Below are positions 1 to 10,583 of a stretch of DNA of 64,000 nt, one piece after another. The notes under the pieces were generated by a model that did no database searches, was not told the DNA's origin, and saw nothing but the letters and a program-made list of their open reading frames with translations. The position numbers and the translations under genes were made by a program. The stretch's first letter is position 1. Each line of letters begins with the position of its first letter. Source of the DNA: Prunus persica (Eukaryota; Streptophyta; Magnoliopsida; Rosales; Rosaceae); NCBI RefSeq assembly GCF_000346465.2, contig NC_034015.1, forward strand, positions 883,519-947,518, written 5' to 3'.

Positions 1-490
1 AACGGAGAGTGTTCTTAAGGAAGCCGGTGACAAGATCACGGTTAGCATGCATCTTTACTCCATTCCAGCTTGAGTAAGATACCATAATGGTTGCCACACC
101 TTTGATAATTGAGTCATAGTAGGGTGGCATGTGAATGCTGAGCAACCCATGTTTGTTTATCAGTGTGTTGTTCTCATTGATGCCCTTGTTTGTTCCACCA
201 TCTGCCACATAATGCTTTGCACAAGCTGCAACCTTTTTACTGCCATAACATACCACCAACAGAAAATCATGGAACATTAAGTATTAACAATGAAACAAGT
301 TTGTTGTTTCGAATCTCAAACTGATTAACTTGTCAGTAAGATAAATGTGTTACGAGAACCGAAATCGTAAACATATGTTGATTCTTTTCTGTGATATGAA
401 TTCTAATTACTAAAATTAACAAAGTCCCTTTTAGGCACAAATCAGAGTGCAACAACACTAAATTATCTAGTACCCCAAAGTTTGGTTGGG
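1..490 (-). pseudogene. GH3 beta-glucosidase gene fragment, copy 1
   Basis: Read on the minus strand, bases about 4-243 encode one exon of a family 3 glucosidase ([14 protein letters not shown]..., then [14 protein letters not shown] and [10 protein letters not shown]). They match exon 5 of the intact gene at 45363-45606. The rest, to about 490, resembles the intron that precedes that exon. No other exon lies in place, so this is a fragment. The conserved GDGGT is changed to ADGGT. The same segment is repeated at 2353-2880; copy 1 is cut at 492/493 by a CACTA end, where copy 2 runs on. Whether more of the gene lies left of base 1 cannot be seen. Confidence 0.85.
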
Positions 491-492
491 CT

Positions 493-2352
493 CACTACTA
501 CATTTTATATTTTGCGCGACGAAGAGAATTTCGTCGCCCAAAATACATTGTAGTCGCACAAATTTCAGCGCGACAGAAACGTCGTCGCGCAAAGATCGTG
601 AAGGACTTTGCGAGACAAAAAAATATTGGTCGCGCAAGTTTTGCGCGACGAAAAACATTGGTCGCGCAAAGTTTTGCACGACGAAACACATTGGTCGCGC
701 AAAGTTTTGCGCAACGAAACACATTGGTCGCGCAAAGTTTTGCGCGACAAAAAACATTGGTCAAGCAAAGTCTTTAAAAAAATTTAAAAAATAAAAAATT
801 CCCGCATCCCATTTTTGGTGCCTGCCCAAATTTTTAGAGTTTTGCGTGACGAAATATTTTTTGTGATAAATAAATAAATATATATATATATATATATACG
901 CACACACACCATTCAACGATCCAATCATCAGACTTGTTTGTATATACTTCAAGATTGTATACCCCAAAAATCGAAAAAAAATAAACATTTAGAGATCAAG
1001 TAACGGGACAAAACTTTTTGACGGTTATAAATGAAAAATCATGATTTAACGGTTATTTTAACTCCGATTTTGATGATTTTTTTATAGCTACACTCCTTGA
1101 CTGTATATGAATACAATGACTAAATTTGATCTTCAATTTAAAATATTTACACTAGCGGATACCACAAAATCTTATGTTATATTTAACGAAAGTATAAATA
1201 AACTCTTAACTGTTAGTGAATATATTGTTTTGATGGCATACGCATTCCACGAAACTAGTTTCAACGATCCAACCGTCAAACTTGTTTGTTTATACTTCCA
1301 GATCATATACACTAAAAATCGAAAAAAATAAACATTTAGAGATCAAGTAACGGGACAAAACTTTTCGACGTTTGTAAATGAAAAATCATGATTTAACGGT
1401 TATTTTAACTCCGATTTTGATGATTTTTTACAGCTACATTCCTTGACCCTATATGAATACAATGACTGAATTTGATTTTCAATTTAAAATATTTATACTA
1501 GTGGATACCACAAAAATCTTATGTTATATTTAACGAAAGTATAAATAAACTCTTAATTGTTAGTGAATATATTGTTTTGATGGCATACGCATTCTACGAA
1601 ACTAGTTTCAACGATCCAACGGTTGAACTTGTTTGTTTATACTTCAAGATCATATATGCCAAAAATCGAAAAAAATAAACATTTAGAGATCAAGTAACGG
1701 GACAAAACTTTTCGACGGTTATAAATGAAAATTCATGATTTAATGGTTATTTTAACTCCGATTTTGATGATGTTTTACAGCTACACTCCTTGACCCTATA
1801 TGAATACAACGACTGAATTTGATTTTCAATTTAAAATATTTACACTAGTGGATACCACAAAATCTTATGTTATATTTAATGAAAGTATAAATAAACTCTT
1901 AATTGTTAGTGAATATATTGTTTTGATGGCATATGCATCCAACAAAACTAGTTTCAAAGATCCAACCGTCAAACTTGTTTGTTTATACTTCGAGATCATA
2001 TATTCCAAAAATTGGAAAAAATAAACATTCAGAGATCAAGTAATGGGACAAAACTTTTCGACGGTTATAATGAAAAATCACGATTTAACAGTTATTTTAA
2101 CTCCGATTTTGATGATTTTTTACAGCTACACTCCTTGACCCTATATAAATACAATGAATTAATTTGATCGTCAATTTAAAATATATATATACCGTTTAAT
2201 TTCTTAAGTGTTATGCATACAAAATAAAAAACAAAAATAAATTGATTTAGACGACGAAATGTTTGGATTACATAATGCAAAGATTATAAAAAATAATTTT
2301 TTTATTTTATAAGGACTTTGCGCGACGAATTATTTTTCGTCGCGCAAAATTT
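493..2352 (+). mobile_element. One-ended CACTA-like element fragment
   Basis: It starts with CACTACTACATTTTATATTT, the same terminal repeat as the large CACTA element at 3696-19282, followed at 515-770 by alternating GCGCGACGAA / TTCGTCGCGC subterminal motifs. The middle is a 346-bp tandem repeat. The right side keeps one subterminal motif pair (about 2318-2348) but no GTAGTAGTG end; GH3-derived sequence resumes at once at 2353. No protein gene is present. It is either a truncated non-autonomous derivative or one unit of a local duplication that joins a GH3 fragment to a CACTA piece. Confidence 0.75.
900..2190 (+). repeat. 346-bp tandem repeat, about 3.7 units
   Basis: The block containing ATGAATACAA...TTTCAATTTAAAATATTTA recurs at 1107, 1453 and 1800, a period of 346-347 bp, with a partial unit on each side. 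Units share a conserved stretch around AGATCAAGTAACGGGACAAA and TTAACTCCGATTTTGATGAT. Two related units lie in the opposite orientation at 9085-9680 inside the large CACTA element, so the repeat belongs to this CACTA family. Two units contain a 74-codon open frame and the middle one is broken by one extra base; I do not regard it as a gene. Confidence 0.85.
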
Positions 2353-2880
2353 GGAGAGTGTTCTTAAGGAAGCCAGTGACGAGATCACGGTTAGCATGCA
2401 TCTTTACTCCATTCCAGCTTGAGTATGATACCATAATGGTTGCCACACCTTTGATAATTGAGTCATAGTAGGGTGGCATGTGAATGCTGAACAACCCATG
2501 TTTGTTTATCAGTGTGTTGTTCTCATTGATGCCCTTGTTTGTTCCACCATCTGCCACATAATGCTTTGCACAAGCTGCAACCTTTTTACTGCCATAACAT
2601 ACCACCAACAGAAAATCATGGAACATTAAGTATTAACTATGAAACAAGTTTGTTGTTTCGAATCTCAAACTGATTAACTTCTCAGTAAGATCAATGTGTT
2701 ACGAGAACCGAAACCGTAAACATATGTTGATTCTTTTCTGTGATATGAATTCTAATTACTAAAATTAACAAAGTCCCTTTTAGGCACAAATCAGAGTGCC
2801 ACAACACTAAAGTTATCTAATACCCCAAAGTTTGGTCAGGCTAGAGCTTGTCTATTTTTTCATACAGTGCCTACTGATGT
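2353..2880 (-). pseudogene. GH3 beta-glucosidase gene fragment, copy 2
   Basis: This is a direct second copy of 4-490, nearly identical, read on the minus strand. Exon-like sequence covers about 2353-2590 ([13 protein letters not shown] to FLKNTLQ). Intron-like sequence follows to about 2880 and retains matches to the intact gene near 45850. It continues past the point where copy 1 is interrupted by the CACTA end, so it preserves the uninterrupted arrangement. Only one exon is present, so no product is expected. Confidence 0.85.
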
Positions 2881-2902
2881 TTCATGCATTTTCTTTTTTA
2901 AT

Positions 2903-3105
2903 TTCAGGAAAATAGAGAGTTGGAACTTGAAAGTACCAATAGTTTTCAAGGATTTCTGGAAAATGCTCTATGAGCATAGCAATGTGTGATCTCATTTTTG
3001 TATGTCATCTTCTGTTTATTTTTCAATTGATTATTCACATTTTGTTGCATATGTTCTTTTTTATAAGTTTTTATAGGGGATGATGTTCATTCTAACAGTT
3101 TGTTT
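2903..3105 (-). repeat. Recurring exon-like module, copy A
   Basis: About 200 bp that recur, with few differences, at 40912-41112 in the same orientation, and inverted at 22085-22250 and (shorter) 30064-30165. It begins AGGAAAATAGAGAGTTGG and runs to TTCATTCTAACAGTTTG. The two inverted copies continue into about 120 bp more. On this + strand copy the frame KIESWNLKVPIVFKDFWK is open and ends in a stop shortly after, which looks like the last exon of some gene. I do not recognise the parent gene. Confidence 0.6.
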
Positions 3106-3169
3106 CAAACAAATGTTAGGATAACATATTTTCTATTACAATTTTGCAGATTTATGAAATTTTGCAGAT

Positions 3170-3345
3170 TTTTTACAGGATCAACATTGATACCAAATCA
3201 TACCCGTCCCAAACGGGACCAGTATGATTTGAACGTGTTTTCAAAAACTCTTATCCCTTATCATCCTATCCCGATTCCCTTATCCGGAATTAACATTGAA
3301 ATGACTTTCATCCCGTATCATCTCATACCGTGCCCAGCCCTAGTT
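3170..3345 (-). mobile_element. hAT-like non-autonomous fragment
   Basis: Read in reverse from 3345 it starts CTAGGGCTGGGCACGG and continues with repeated GATACGGGAT/GATAAGGGAT blocks, typical of short hAT-type repeats in plants that begin with AGGGGTGGGCA-like ends. The left end is not clear and no transposase is present. A similar end in the other orientation lies at 39724. Confidence 0.4.
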
Positions 3346-3692
3346 ATCACTTCTATTGTGCCCATAGGAAAGTCACCATCACTTATCCGTGCCAAAGTGA
3401 ACAACAAATGTATTTTAATTTTAATTTTAATTTTTTTAAAAGGCACCATTTTAAGGTGCCAATTCATCTTTATAAATAATAATACATTTAATAGTAGAAG
3501 CATATGGTCCCACCAACACTTTTCTAATAGTTTTCTTTACTACCCACAATATTCTTCGCTTCCATGCACAATATAATAATTCATAATTTTATAAATTAAA
3601 TATTACTTAATTTCATAACGAAAATTTGAAGTCCAAACCAAACTGACCATGTATCCTATTATTACCTTGTAGGATGACCATGTATCCTTTTA
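3346..3692. other. AT-rich spacer before the large CACTA element
   Basis: No gene is seen here. It is AT-rich filler with short homopolymer and TTTTAA runs. It ends at the TTA target site of the CACTA insertion (3693-3695). Confidence 0.6.
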
Positions 3693-3710
3693 TTACACTA
3701 CTACGTTTTT

Positions 3711-4290
3711 CTATTTGCGCGACAAGATTTTGCGCGACGAATACATGTTCGTCGCTCAAAATGCAATAAAGCGACGGAAAAAAGGTTTCGTCGCGCAAAA
3801 AAATTGAAAACTTGCGCGACCAAAGTTTTTGAAGCGCAAAAGCTCTTAGCGCAACAAATACATACATTCGTCGCGCAAAGTGAGCAAAAAAAAAAACCCG
3901 AGTTTTTTGTTGGCGCTAAACACTTGCGCGGCGAGAGCAATCGTCGCGTAAGAAAACCTAACGCGACGATGGGACACTTCGTCGCGTAAAGGTTAGGTTA
4001 ATTGGCTGCGAAAACTCGTGCGACGACAGGTTTCATCTCAAAAGACAACTTAGCGCGACGAAACTTTTATACGTCGCGTAAGAAAACGAAGGATATTATT
4101 ATTTTGGTTGGCTGCGAAAACTCGTGCGACGACAGGTTTCGTCTCAAAAGACAACTTAGCGCGACGAAACTTTTATCGTCGCGCAAGAAAACGAAGGATA
4201 TTATTATTTTGGCGCCAAAATAATTGAGGGGGGATATTTTTTTTTGCGCGACGAAATATATGGTTCGTCGAGCAAAGTCCTTCTTCTTCA
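3711..4290. repeat. Left subterminal repeat array of the CACTA element
   Basis: There are at least a dozen copies of GCGCGACGAA or its complement TTCGTCGCGC, mostly as facing pairs 15-40 bp apart. It includes a 107-bp tandem duplication (about 4003-4109 and 4110-4212, starting GGCTGCGAAAACTCGTGCGA). In CACTA elements such arrays are bound by the second element protein. Small open frames here are by-products of the repeats. Confidence 0.85.
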
Positions 4291-4734
4291 TATTAGAATT
4301 CTGCCTCTCTCTCAACCTCTCTGCCGCTGCCTCTGCTGGAAATTCAGTACGTTCATTGGGTAAGTATTTTTTGTCGTTAGTTTATAAGTATTAATATAAA
4401 TTCATACTAACGCTATTAATTTTGTTCTCGTTAGAGATATTTGTAATTAGCGATTGGTGGAGAACGATTGATAAGGTATTTTATTCATTTTATATATTAA
4501 AAATGTTAAAGTTAGTTTGTTATGTGTATATTTTTTTTGTGAAGTTATATTTATATTATGTTGTTAAATTGTGCGTGACGTAGCACAATGTGTTGTGATG
4601 TACGAAGTTAATTGAAATTAACTTCGTACTTTTATTTGTATGTTTTGTAACATTTAGTTTTCCGTTCGAGATTAGTTGGATTTCGTACATGGATGCGTAA
4701 AGCATGACTGCGGTCCAATTAATTCTTGAATTGT

Positions 4735-4976
4735 CCCACTATTTGGATAGTTTGGTGTATAGTATTATCACGTAATCTACGGCTACAGGATTAGGTTTCG
4801 ATTGTGGAGATTTCGGTGTCATCTCAGTACGTTCTTCGGGTGGTATAGGTATTTATACCTATGCCCACCTCAAGAACTGTATCGAGATGTTGCCGAAATT
4901 CATCCATGTCGAAATCTAATCTCATGTAGCTGTAGGTGACGTGATAGAACTATGCATTCTCGAATGGGATAGGGCC
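4735..4976 (+). ncRNA. Long imperfect hairpin inside the CACTA element (candidate small-RNA precursor)
   Basis: The left arm (about 4735-4848) and right arm (about 4850-4976) pair almost throughout. CACGTAATCTACGGCTACAG at 4770 faces CTGTAGGTGACGTG at 4931, GGTTTCGATTGTGGAGATTT faces the GAAATT..GTCGAAATC part, and GGTGGTATAGGTA faces TACCTATGCCCACC with almost no loop. Pairing may extend outward to about 4700-4995. The position, between the left array and the transposase gene, resembles the place of CACTA-borne microRNAs such as rice miR820. Expression is not visible from sequence, and an old inverted duplication is the alternative. Confidence 0.5.
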
Positions 4977-5057
4977 CTTACCGTAGGCATAAGGTGATAT
5001 TATAACTTCGTATGAAGTTGTTGTGATTGTTATGTTGTGATTATGGTTTCAGGAATT

Positions 5058-8000
5058 ATGAGTAGAAGGTGGATACAGAACCCGAATAGATGCGCAGACA
5101 AATACTTGGATGGGATCGAGGATTTTATTGAGTTTGCACGTAGACACAACCCGGGTGCAACTAGAATCCGATGTCCTTGTAGGAGGTGTAATAACACGTT
5201 GTGGGAGACAATTGAAAATGTTGGATTTCATTTAGTAAGGAATGGAATGATTGAGACATATAGCATTTGGAACCTTCATGGGGAACAATTAGACCATGCT
5301 TCGTCTTCAAATGCCACAAGAATGGACAGTGTTGAACCTATTGTGGATCCTAATGATCAAGTCATGGATATTATACAGGATGCTTTTTCATTTGCATCGA
5401 CCAACATCAATCACGAAAGGGAAGATGATGTGCCTACACCAATAGACAGCGCGGAGTTTGAACAATATGAAAAACTGTTAAAAAATGCCAACCAAGAACT
5501 ATACCCGTAGTGCGAGAGCTTTTCCGTTCTCACGGCCATTGTAGAGCTAATGCACGGAAAAATAAAGTATCGTATGTCAAACCTGTGTTTCGATTACTTT
5601 TTGGGGGTTTTCAAGAAAATGCTTCCGACGGACAATTGTTTGCCGAAAGACCATAAACACGCGCAGAAGGTGTTGAATGGTCTTGGATTGGGTTCTGAAA
5701 AAATTCATGCTTGCAAAAATAATTGCATGTTATTCTACAAGGAGCATGAAACGTTGGATACATGCCCTATATGCAATAAGTCGAGGTTCAAAATGACATC
5801 TCAGAATAGAATGACTAAGATCCCACAAAAAGTCATGCGTTATCTGCCCCTGAAACCTAGGTTGCAGCAATTGTATATGTCGACGCATACTGCCACAGAC
5901 ATGAGATGACATAAGAAAAAACGGGTAGACGATGATGTGATGCGGCATCCTGCAGATAGGGAGGCATGGAAAGAGTTCGATCGAACGTTCCCCAAGTTTG
6001 CTGTTGATCCCCGAAATGTGAGATTGGGACTTGCCACTAACGGATTCAATTCGTATGGGGTTCTAAACCAACACCACAGCACTTGGCCGATTTTCGTATT
6101 CCCATATAATTTGCCGCCTTGGAAATGCATGAAAAAAGAATACATGATGATGACTGTTTTGATAACTGAGGATCCTGGGAGGTCAATCGATGTTTACTTA
6201 AGGCCGCTGGTTGATGAGCTGAAGGATTTATGGACAAACGGTGTTCGCACGTACGATAAATCAACTGGAAAGATGTTCACTTTGCGGGCAGCAGTTATGT
6301 GGACTGTGAATGATTTTCCAGCATATGCAATGGTTTCTGGGTGGAGCACAAAGGTTATATGGCATGTCCTATATGCAAGGAAGATATAACTTCTGGTTGG
6401 CATGCGAAAAAAGTTTGTTACCTTGGTCATCGGAGATGGTTGCCATGGGACCACAAGTGGCGGGAAAAAGATAAAGAGTTCGACGGGAACACAGAGCGTC
6501 GCCTCAGACCTAGAGAATGGTCCGGTGATGAGATCTTGGAACAGCTTAACCGTTTGGATTTTGCTCCGTTCGGAAAAACAGTTAGTCGGACCAGACCTTC
6601 TACACATATGAACTGGACTCACAAGCCTATGTTTTTTGAGCTCCCATATTGGTCGAAACTCAAATTGAGGCACAATCTAGATGTGATGCATGTTGAGAAA
6701 AATGTATTTGACACATTGGTGGGCACGATTCTAGATATCGAGGGCAAGACAAAGGACATAATCAAAGCCCGTCTTAATTTGGAAAGAATGGGCATACGAA
6801 GGGGTTTATGGATGAACAGGGACAGTGATAAAGCTAGAAGGGATCTTGCATTCTTTTCTATGAAACCGAATGACAAAAAAGAGTATCTAAAGTTTGTATC
6901 GTCTGTAAAGTTTCCTGATGGGTATGCTTCTAATATCGCACGTTGCGTGAATGTTGACGGGGGTAAATTTACTAGACTGAAGAGCCATGACTGCCATGTG
7001 TTTATGCAACGCCTACTTCCTGTGGGTATTCAACATCTATTGCCAGAAGATGTTGTGAAGCCAATCATGTTGTTGTCCAGATTTTTTTCCCAACTGACGG
7101 CAAAAGCATTGCGAAAGACAGACATGTTTCAGTTGCGCCATGACATTGTCCAAGTCCTATGCAAGTTTGAGATGATATTTTCTCCAGCTTTCTTCACAAG
7201 TATGATGCACGTGATGGTTCACTTGCCAGAAGAGGCATTGCTTGCTGGTCCTGTCAACTATCGCTGGATGTATCCAATAGAAATGTATATAATCTTCATC
7301 ATTTGTGTATGCATCATTATCACAGACTTGCTAATTTGTATCATATCGTTTTATTTTGACAGGCTTCTCGGAGAGCTGAAAAAAAGTGTATGCAACAAGA
7401 CGAAGCCCGAAGGATCAATTATAGAGGCTTGGGTTCAATATGAGTCGCTTACTTTCTGTAGAATGTATTTAAAAGATGTGGAGACGGCTTTCAATCGTCC
7501 TCAGCGCAATAATGACGGAGGTATGAGAAAGGAAAAACTTTCTGTTTTTGCCCAAAGTGCACGACCCTTTGGAGATCCTGGACGAGGAGAGTCGTTTTCT
7601 AGAAATGACATGGAGGTAGCGCATTGATTCGTACTGAACAATTGTGATGAGATAATGGCATACTTAGATGAGCATGAAGAGATGATGAAGCGAGAACATC
7701 CATCGCATTTAGTTGCCCAGAAACACTGTGAATTGTTTCCACAATGGTTTTTGGATTCCATAAGTTATAAGTGTTTTGTATTTGACAAATATAAATTGTA
7801 GTATTTAATTTTGTCAAACTAACATGTGAATAATTTTGTATTATATTAGGTGAATAAGTTGAAATCATCGAATTCCCCCACTTATAATGATGAGTTATAT
7901 AACTTGGCGTTCGGCCCGATTCGCGCTCAATTGTTTTCGGGTTGTTATATTAACGGCGTCAAATTTTTGGGGGCTGCACGAGATGACAAGTTGTGTACGC

Positions 8001-8641
8001 AAAACAGCGGTGTCCATGTCCCAAGTGGAGGCGAAAGTACGAACATTGATTTCTATGGCAAACTCACAACTGTCGTTCAATTGCTTTACAAAGATCGATA
8101 CCAAGTGATCATGTTTAAGTGTCGATGGTTTGATAGCAACCCAAATAGGCCGGGAAGTGTTAAAATTGACCATGGCTTACTATCTGTGAACATTAATAGA
8201 ACTTGGTATGATGACGACCCTTACATTTTGGCAAACATGGCAACACAAATTGTGTATCTAGATGACCCTAAAGCCGGGAGCAGTTGGAAAGTTGTTCTGA
8301 AGATGGATCATAGGAACGTGTATGCTATACCAGAACTAGACCCAACTGATAACGACGTCGACAATGTGGCTGACCAACGTTTAGAATCTTCAATGGAAAA
8401 TGATGTGGAAACACTTCGAGATACACATGTTATACAAGAACCGTTTCAAATACAAGGAGTGTCGTCAATCGAAATACCGATTCAGTCAATTACAATTGAC
8501 CTTGGGGATCTTCCAAGATTCAATGTTGCAGTGGGCCCGAACAACGAAGATGATGTAGTTATAGAGGAGGAGGAGAATTGGGAGACCGAAAGTGATGATA
8601 GCGATGATAACAAAAGTTATTATAGTTCAGATGATGAATGA
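5058..8641 (+). pseudogene. CACTA transposase, TNP2 type, broken in four places
   Basis: Domains in order: a Transpos_assoc-like N-terminus (MSRRWIQNPNRCADKYLDG, CPCRRCNN), the Transposase_21/TNP2 core (CPICNKSRF; GLATNGFNSYG; LPPWKCMKKEYMMM; HNLDVMHVEKNVFDTLVGT; PVGIQHLLPEDV), then a DUF4218-like region, and a DUF4216-like C-terminus (about 7850-8300, YGKLTTVVQLLYKDRYQVIM) with an acidic tail. Lesions: in-frame stops at 5508-5510, 5907-5909 and 7625-7627 (the latter two look like Trp codons turned to TGA), and a one-base loss near 6350 where WSTKG passes into YMACPIC. An intron fits at 7285-7362. Another gap without coding sense (about 7760-7848) is probably an intron. The start is set at the first ATG after a TTTCAG acceptor. 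It should catalyse cut-and-paste transposition in the nucleus, but not as it stands. Confidence 0.88.
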
Positions 8642-9084
8642 TTAAATTTTTTGTAATTTTATTATGCTAGTGTACAGACTTTGTGTAATACAAAAGTTTG
8701 AATATATGTAGTTGTTATATCCAAACCTTATATATGTGGACAACTGAAACATTATTAAAATAAATTATAAATTTAGTTATAAAACATTGGTAAATCAATA
8801 TATCCAATCCCTTTTAATCATTATTTTTAAATTTTTTTTTGACAAAACGCGTTTACAAAATGAAAATGATAAAACATTGATAAATAAATATATCCAAACC
8901 ATTTTCATACAAAGTTTGAAAATTATTGACACCAAACATTTTTCAAAAATGAAAATCCTTGCGCGAGGGTTACTCTCGCAAAGTTAAAACATTGCACGAC
9001 AAATTATCATCCGTCACGCGATGGAATTTTGCGCGACGATAGGCTTACTCTCGTCGCGCAAATATATATTCTTTTATAATATAT
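8642..9084. other. AT-rich CACTA interior with an isolated subterminal motif cluster
   Basis: This is the 3' flank of the transposase pseudogene. Nothing codes. At about 8958-9060 there is a small cluster of GCGCGACGA / CGTCGCGCA motifs, unusual so far from either end of the element. Confidence 0.6.
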
Positions 9085-9680
9085 TTTATAGACACATATA
9101 TATTCGAGTTAGTTCATTGTATTCATATAGGGTCATGGAGTGTAGCTGTAAAAAATCATCAAAATCAGAGTTAAAATAACCGTTAAATCATGACTTTTCA
9201 TTTATAACCATTGAAAAATTTTGTCCCGTTACTTGATCTTTGAATGTTTTTTTTTTCCGATTTTTAGGGTCTAAGATCTCGAAGTATAAACAAAGAAGTT
9301 TGACAGCTGGATTATTGAAACTACTTTCGTAGAATGCGTATACCATCAAAACCATATATTCACCAACAATGAATAGTTTCCTTATACTTTCGTTAAATAT
9401 AACATAAGATTATGTAGTATCACCCTAGTGTAAACATCTTAAATTGAAGATCAAATTCAGTAATTGTATTCATATAGGGTCAAGAAAAGTAGCTGTAAAA
9501 AATCATAAAAATCGGAGTTAAAATAACCGTTAAATCATGACTTTTCATTTAGAACCATCGAAAAGTTTTTTACCATTACTTGATCTTTTAACGTTTGTTT
9601 TTTCAGATTTTTGACGTATACGATCTCAAAGTATAAAAAAACAAGTTTGCCGGTTGGATCATTAAAACTAGTTTCGGGTT
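9085..9680 (-). repeat. Two inverted units of the 346-bp CACTA repeat
   Basis: GTATTCATATAGGGTCA recurs at about 9118 and 9466 (348 bp apart), followed each time by AGCTGTAAAAAATCAT and CCGTTAAATCATGACTTTTC. This is the reverse complement of the tandem repeat at 900-2190, at lower identity. Confidence 0.8.
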
Positions 9681-9712
9681 TAGGGTTTCTGCGGTTTAGG
9701 GTTTAGGGTTTG
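9674..9712 (+). repeat. Short interstitial telomere-like repeat
   Basis: Four to five copies of (G)GGTTTAG-type units, the plant telomere heptamer, one of them interrupted. It is far too short for a telomere and sits next to subterminal motifs inside the transposon. Chance or a small repair insertion is likely. Confidence 0.6.
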
Positions 9713-10310
9713 TGCGACGAATAAGTTTCGTTGGACGCACAAAGCCTGCAAAGAACAGTCTTGTGCGACGAACTAAGGATTCGTCGTTGCGCAATCTCAG
9801 CCAGCTCTTTCTCCCTCCTCCTCCTTGGACACTTAGTCAAAAAAATTTGCGAGTTTACAGAAAGCAGACTTGCGCGACGCTGTCGATATTCGTCGCGCAA
9901 TCCCTCTGCCAATAAACACTAAACCCCAAATTTTGGCGGAATTACAACATTGAGCGACGAAGAAGTTTCTTTGGTCGCACAAGCCCGCAGAAAACAGTCT
10001 TGCGCGACGAACCTAGGATTCGTCGTCGCGCAATCTCAGCCAGCTCTTTCTCCCTCCTCCTCCTTGGACACTTAGTAAAAAAATTTTGCGAGTTGACAGA
10101 AAGCAGACTTGTGCGACGCTGTCGATATTCATCAACATTGCGCGACGAAATACGATACTGTGCGTCGCGCAAAAACTACCCTGATACCAAATTTTGGGGA
10201 TTAACAATATTGCGCGACGGAAGTTATACTTGTGTCGTTGCACAAGTGTCAATTAAAATATTTTGCGCGACGCTTTTGATTGTTCGTCGCGCAAAATCGA
10301 ATAAAATTGC
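9700..10310. repeat. Internal subterminal-type repeat array
   Basis: There are about a dozen TGCGCGACGAA / TTCGTCGCGCA motifs, plus a direct duplication of about 240 bp (9711-9900 and 9955-10135; shared block CAGCCAGCTCTTTCTCCCTC). Arrays of this kind normally mark CACTA ends, yet this one lies in the middle of the element, before the second gene and just left of the nested retrotransposon. No CACTAC end is present here. Confidence 0.75.
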
Positions 10311-10578
10311 AGAAACGACGCGATAGCCTCCTTCTTCCCCAGATTAGTTTTTCTGCCCTAACTCTCTCTCTCTCTCTCCGCCGTCAGCTCAGCCCCCTAC
10401 CTCAGTGGATTTTGGACGGCGCCACCACAATAGTGGTACCCCGGAGCTTCCCCGCCGTCACCATCGAGCCAACTGCCCTAATTTCCTCGGTTTTCACCGA
10501 ATCTGTGCCGCCATCGTTCTCTCTCCTCCGGCGACCAAATCCGACACCTGAGGTATGGTGTCTATCCTATTTTTGATG
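10311..10578 (+). promoter_or_regulatory. Possible leader/promoter of the second CACTA gene, split by the nested retrotransposon
   Basis: CT-rich and GC-richer sequence (a run of CTCTCTCTCTCTC at about 10363, then CCGCCGTCAGCTC) looks like a plant 5' leader. It ends at the retrotransposon insertion (10584). The other half resumes at 16088, and the gene starts at 16637. A transcription start cannot be fixed. Confidence 0.35.
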
Positions 10579-10583
10579 CTTTA

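Noticed and set aside
467..794. Open frames on both strands with repeated VAQNFARP / CATKHIGRAK units
   Set aside because: They are translations of the GCGCGACGAA subterminal repeats, with no start context or family match.
1107..2024. Repeated 74-aa frame MNT.T.FD.QFKIFTL
   Set aside because: It follows from the 346-bp tandem repeat; the middle unit is frameshifted and no protein family is recognised.
5002..5013. ATAACTTCGTAT looks like one arm of a loxP site
   Set aside because: Only one arm, no spacer or second arm, in AT-rich transposon DNA; chance match.
9674..9712. Telomere-like heptamers as a sign of a chromosome end or fusion
   Set aside because: Only four or five units, imperfect, inside a transposon.
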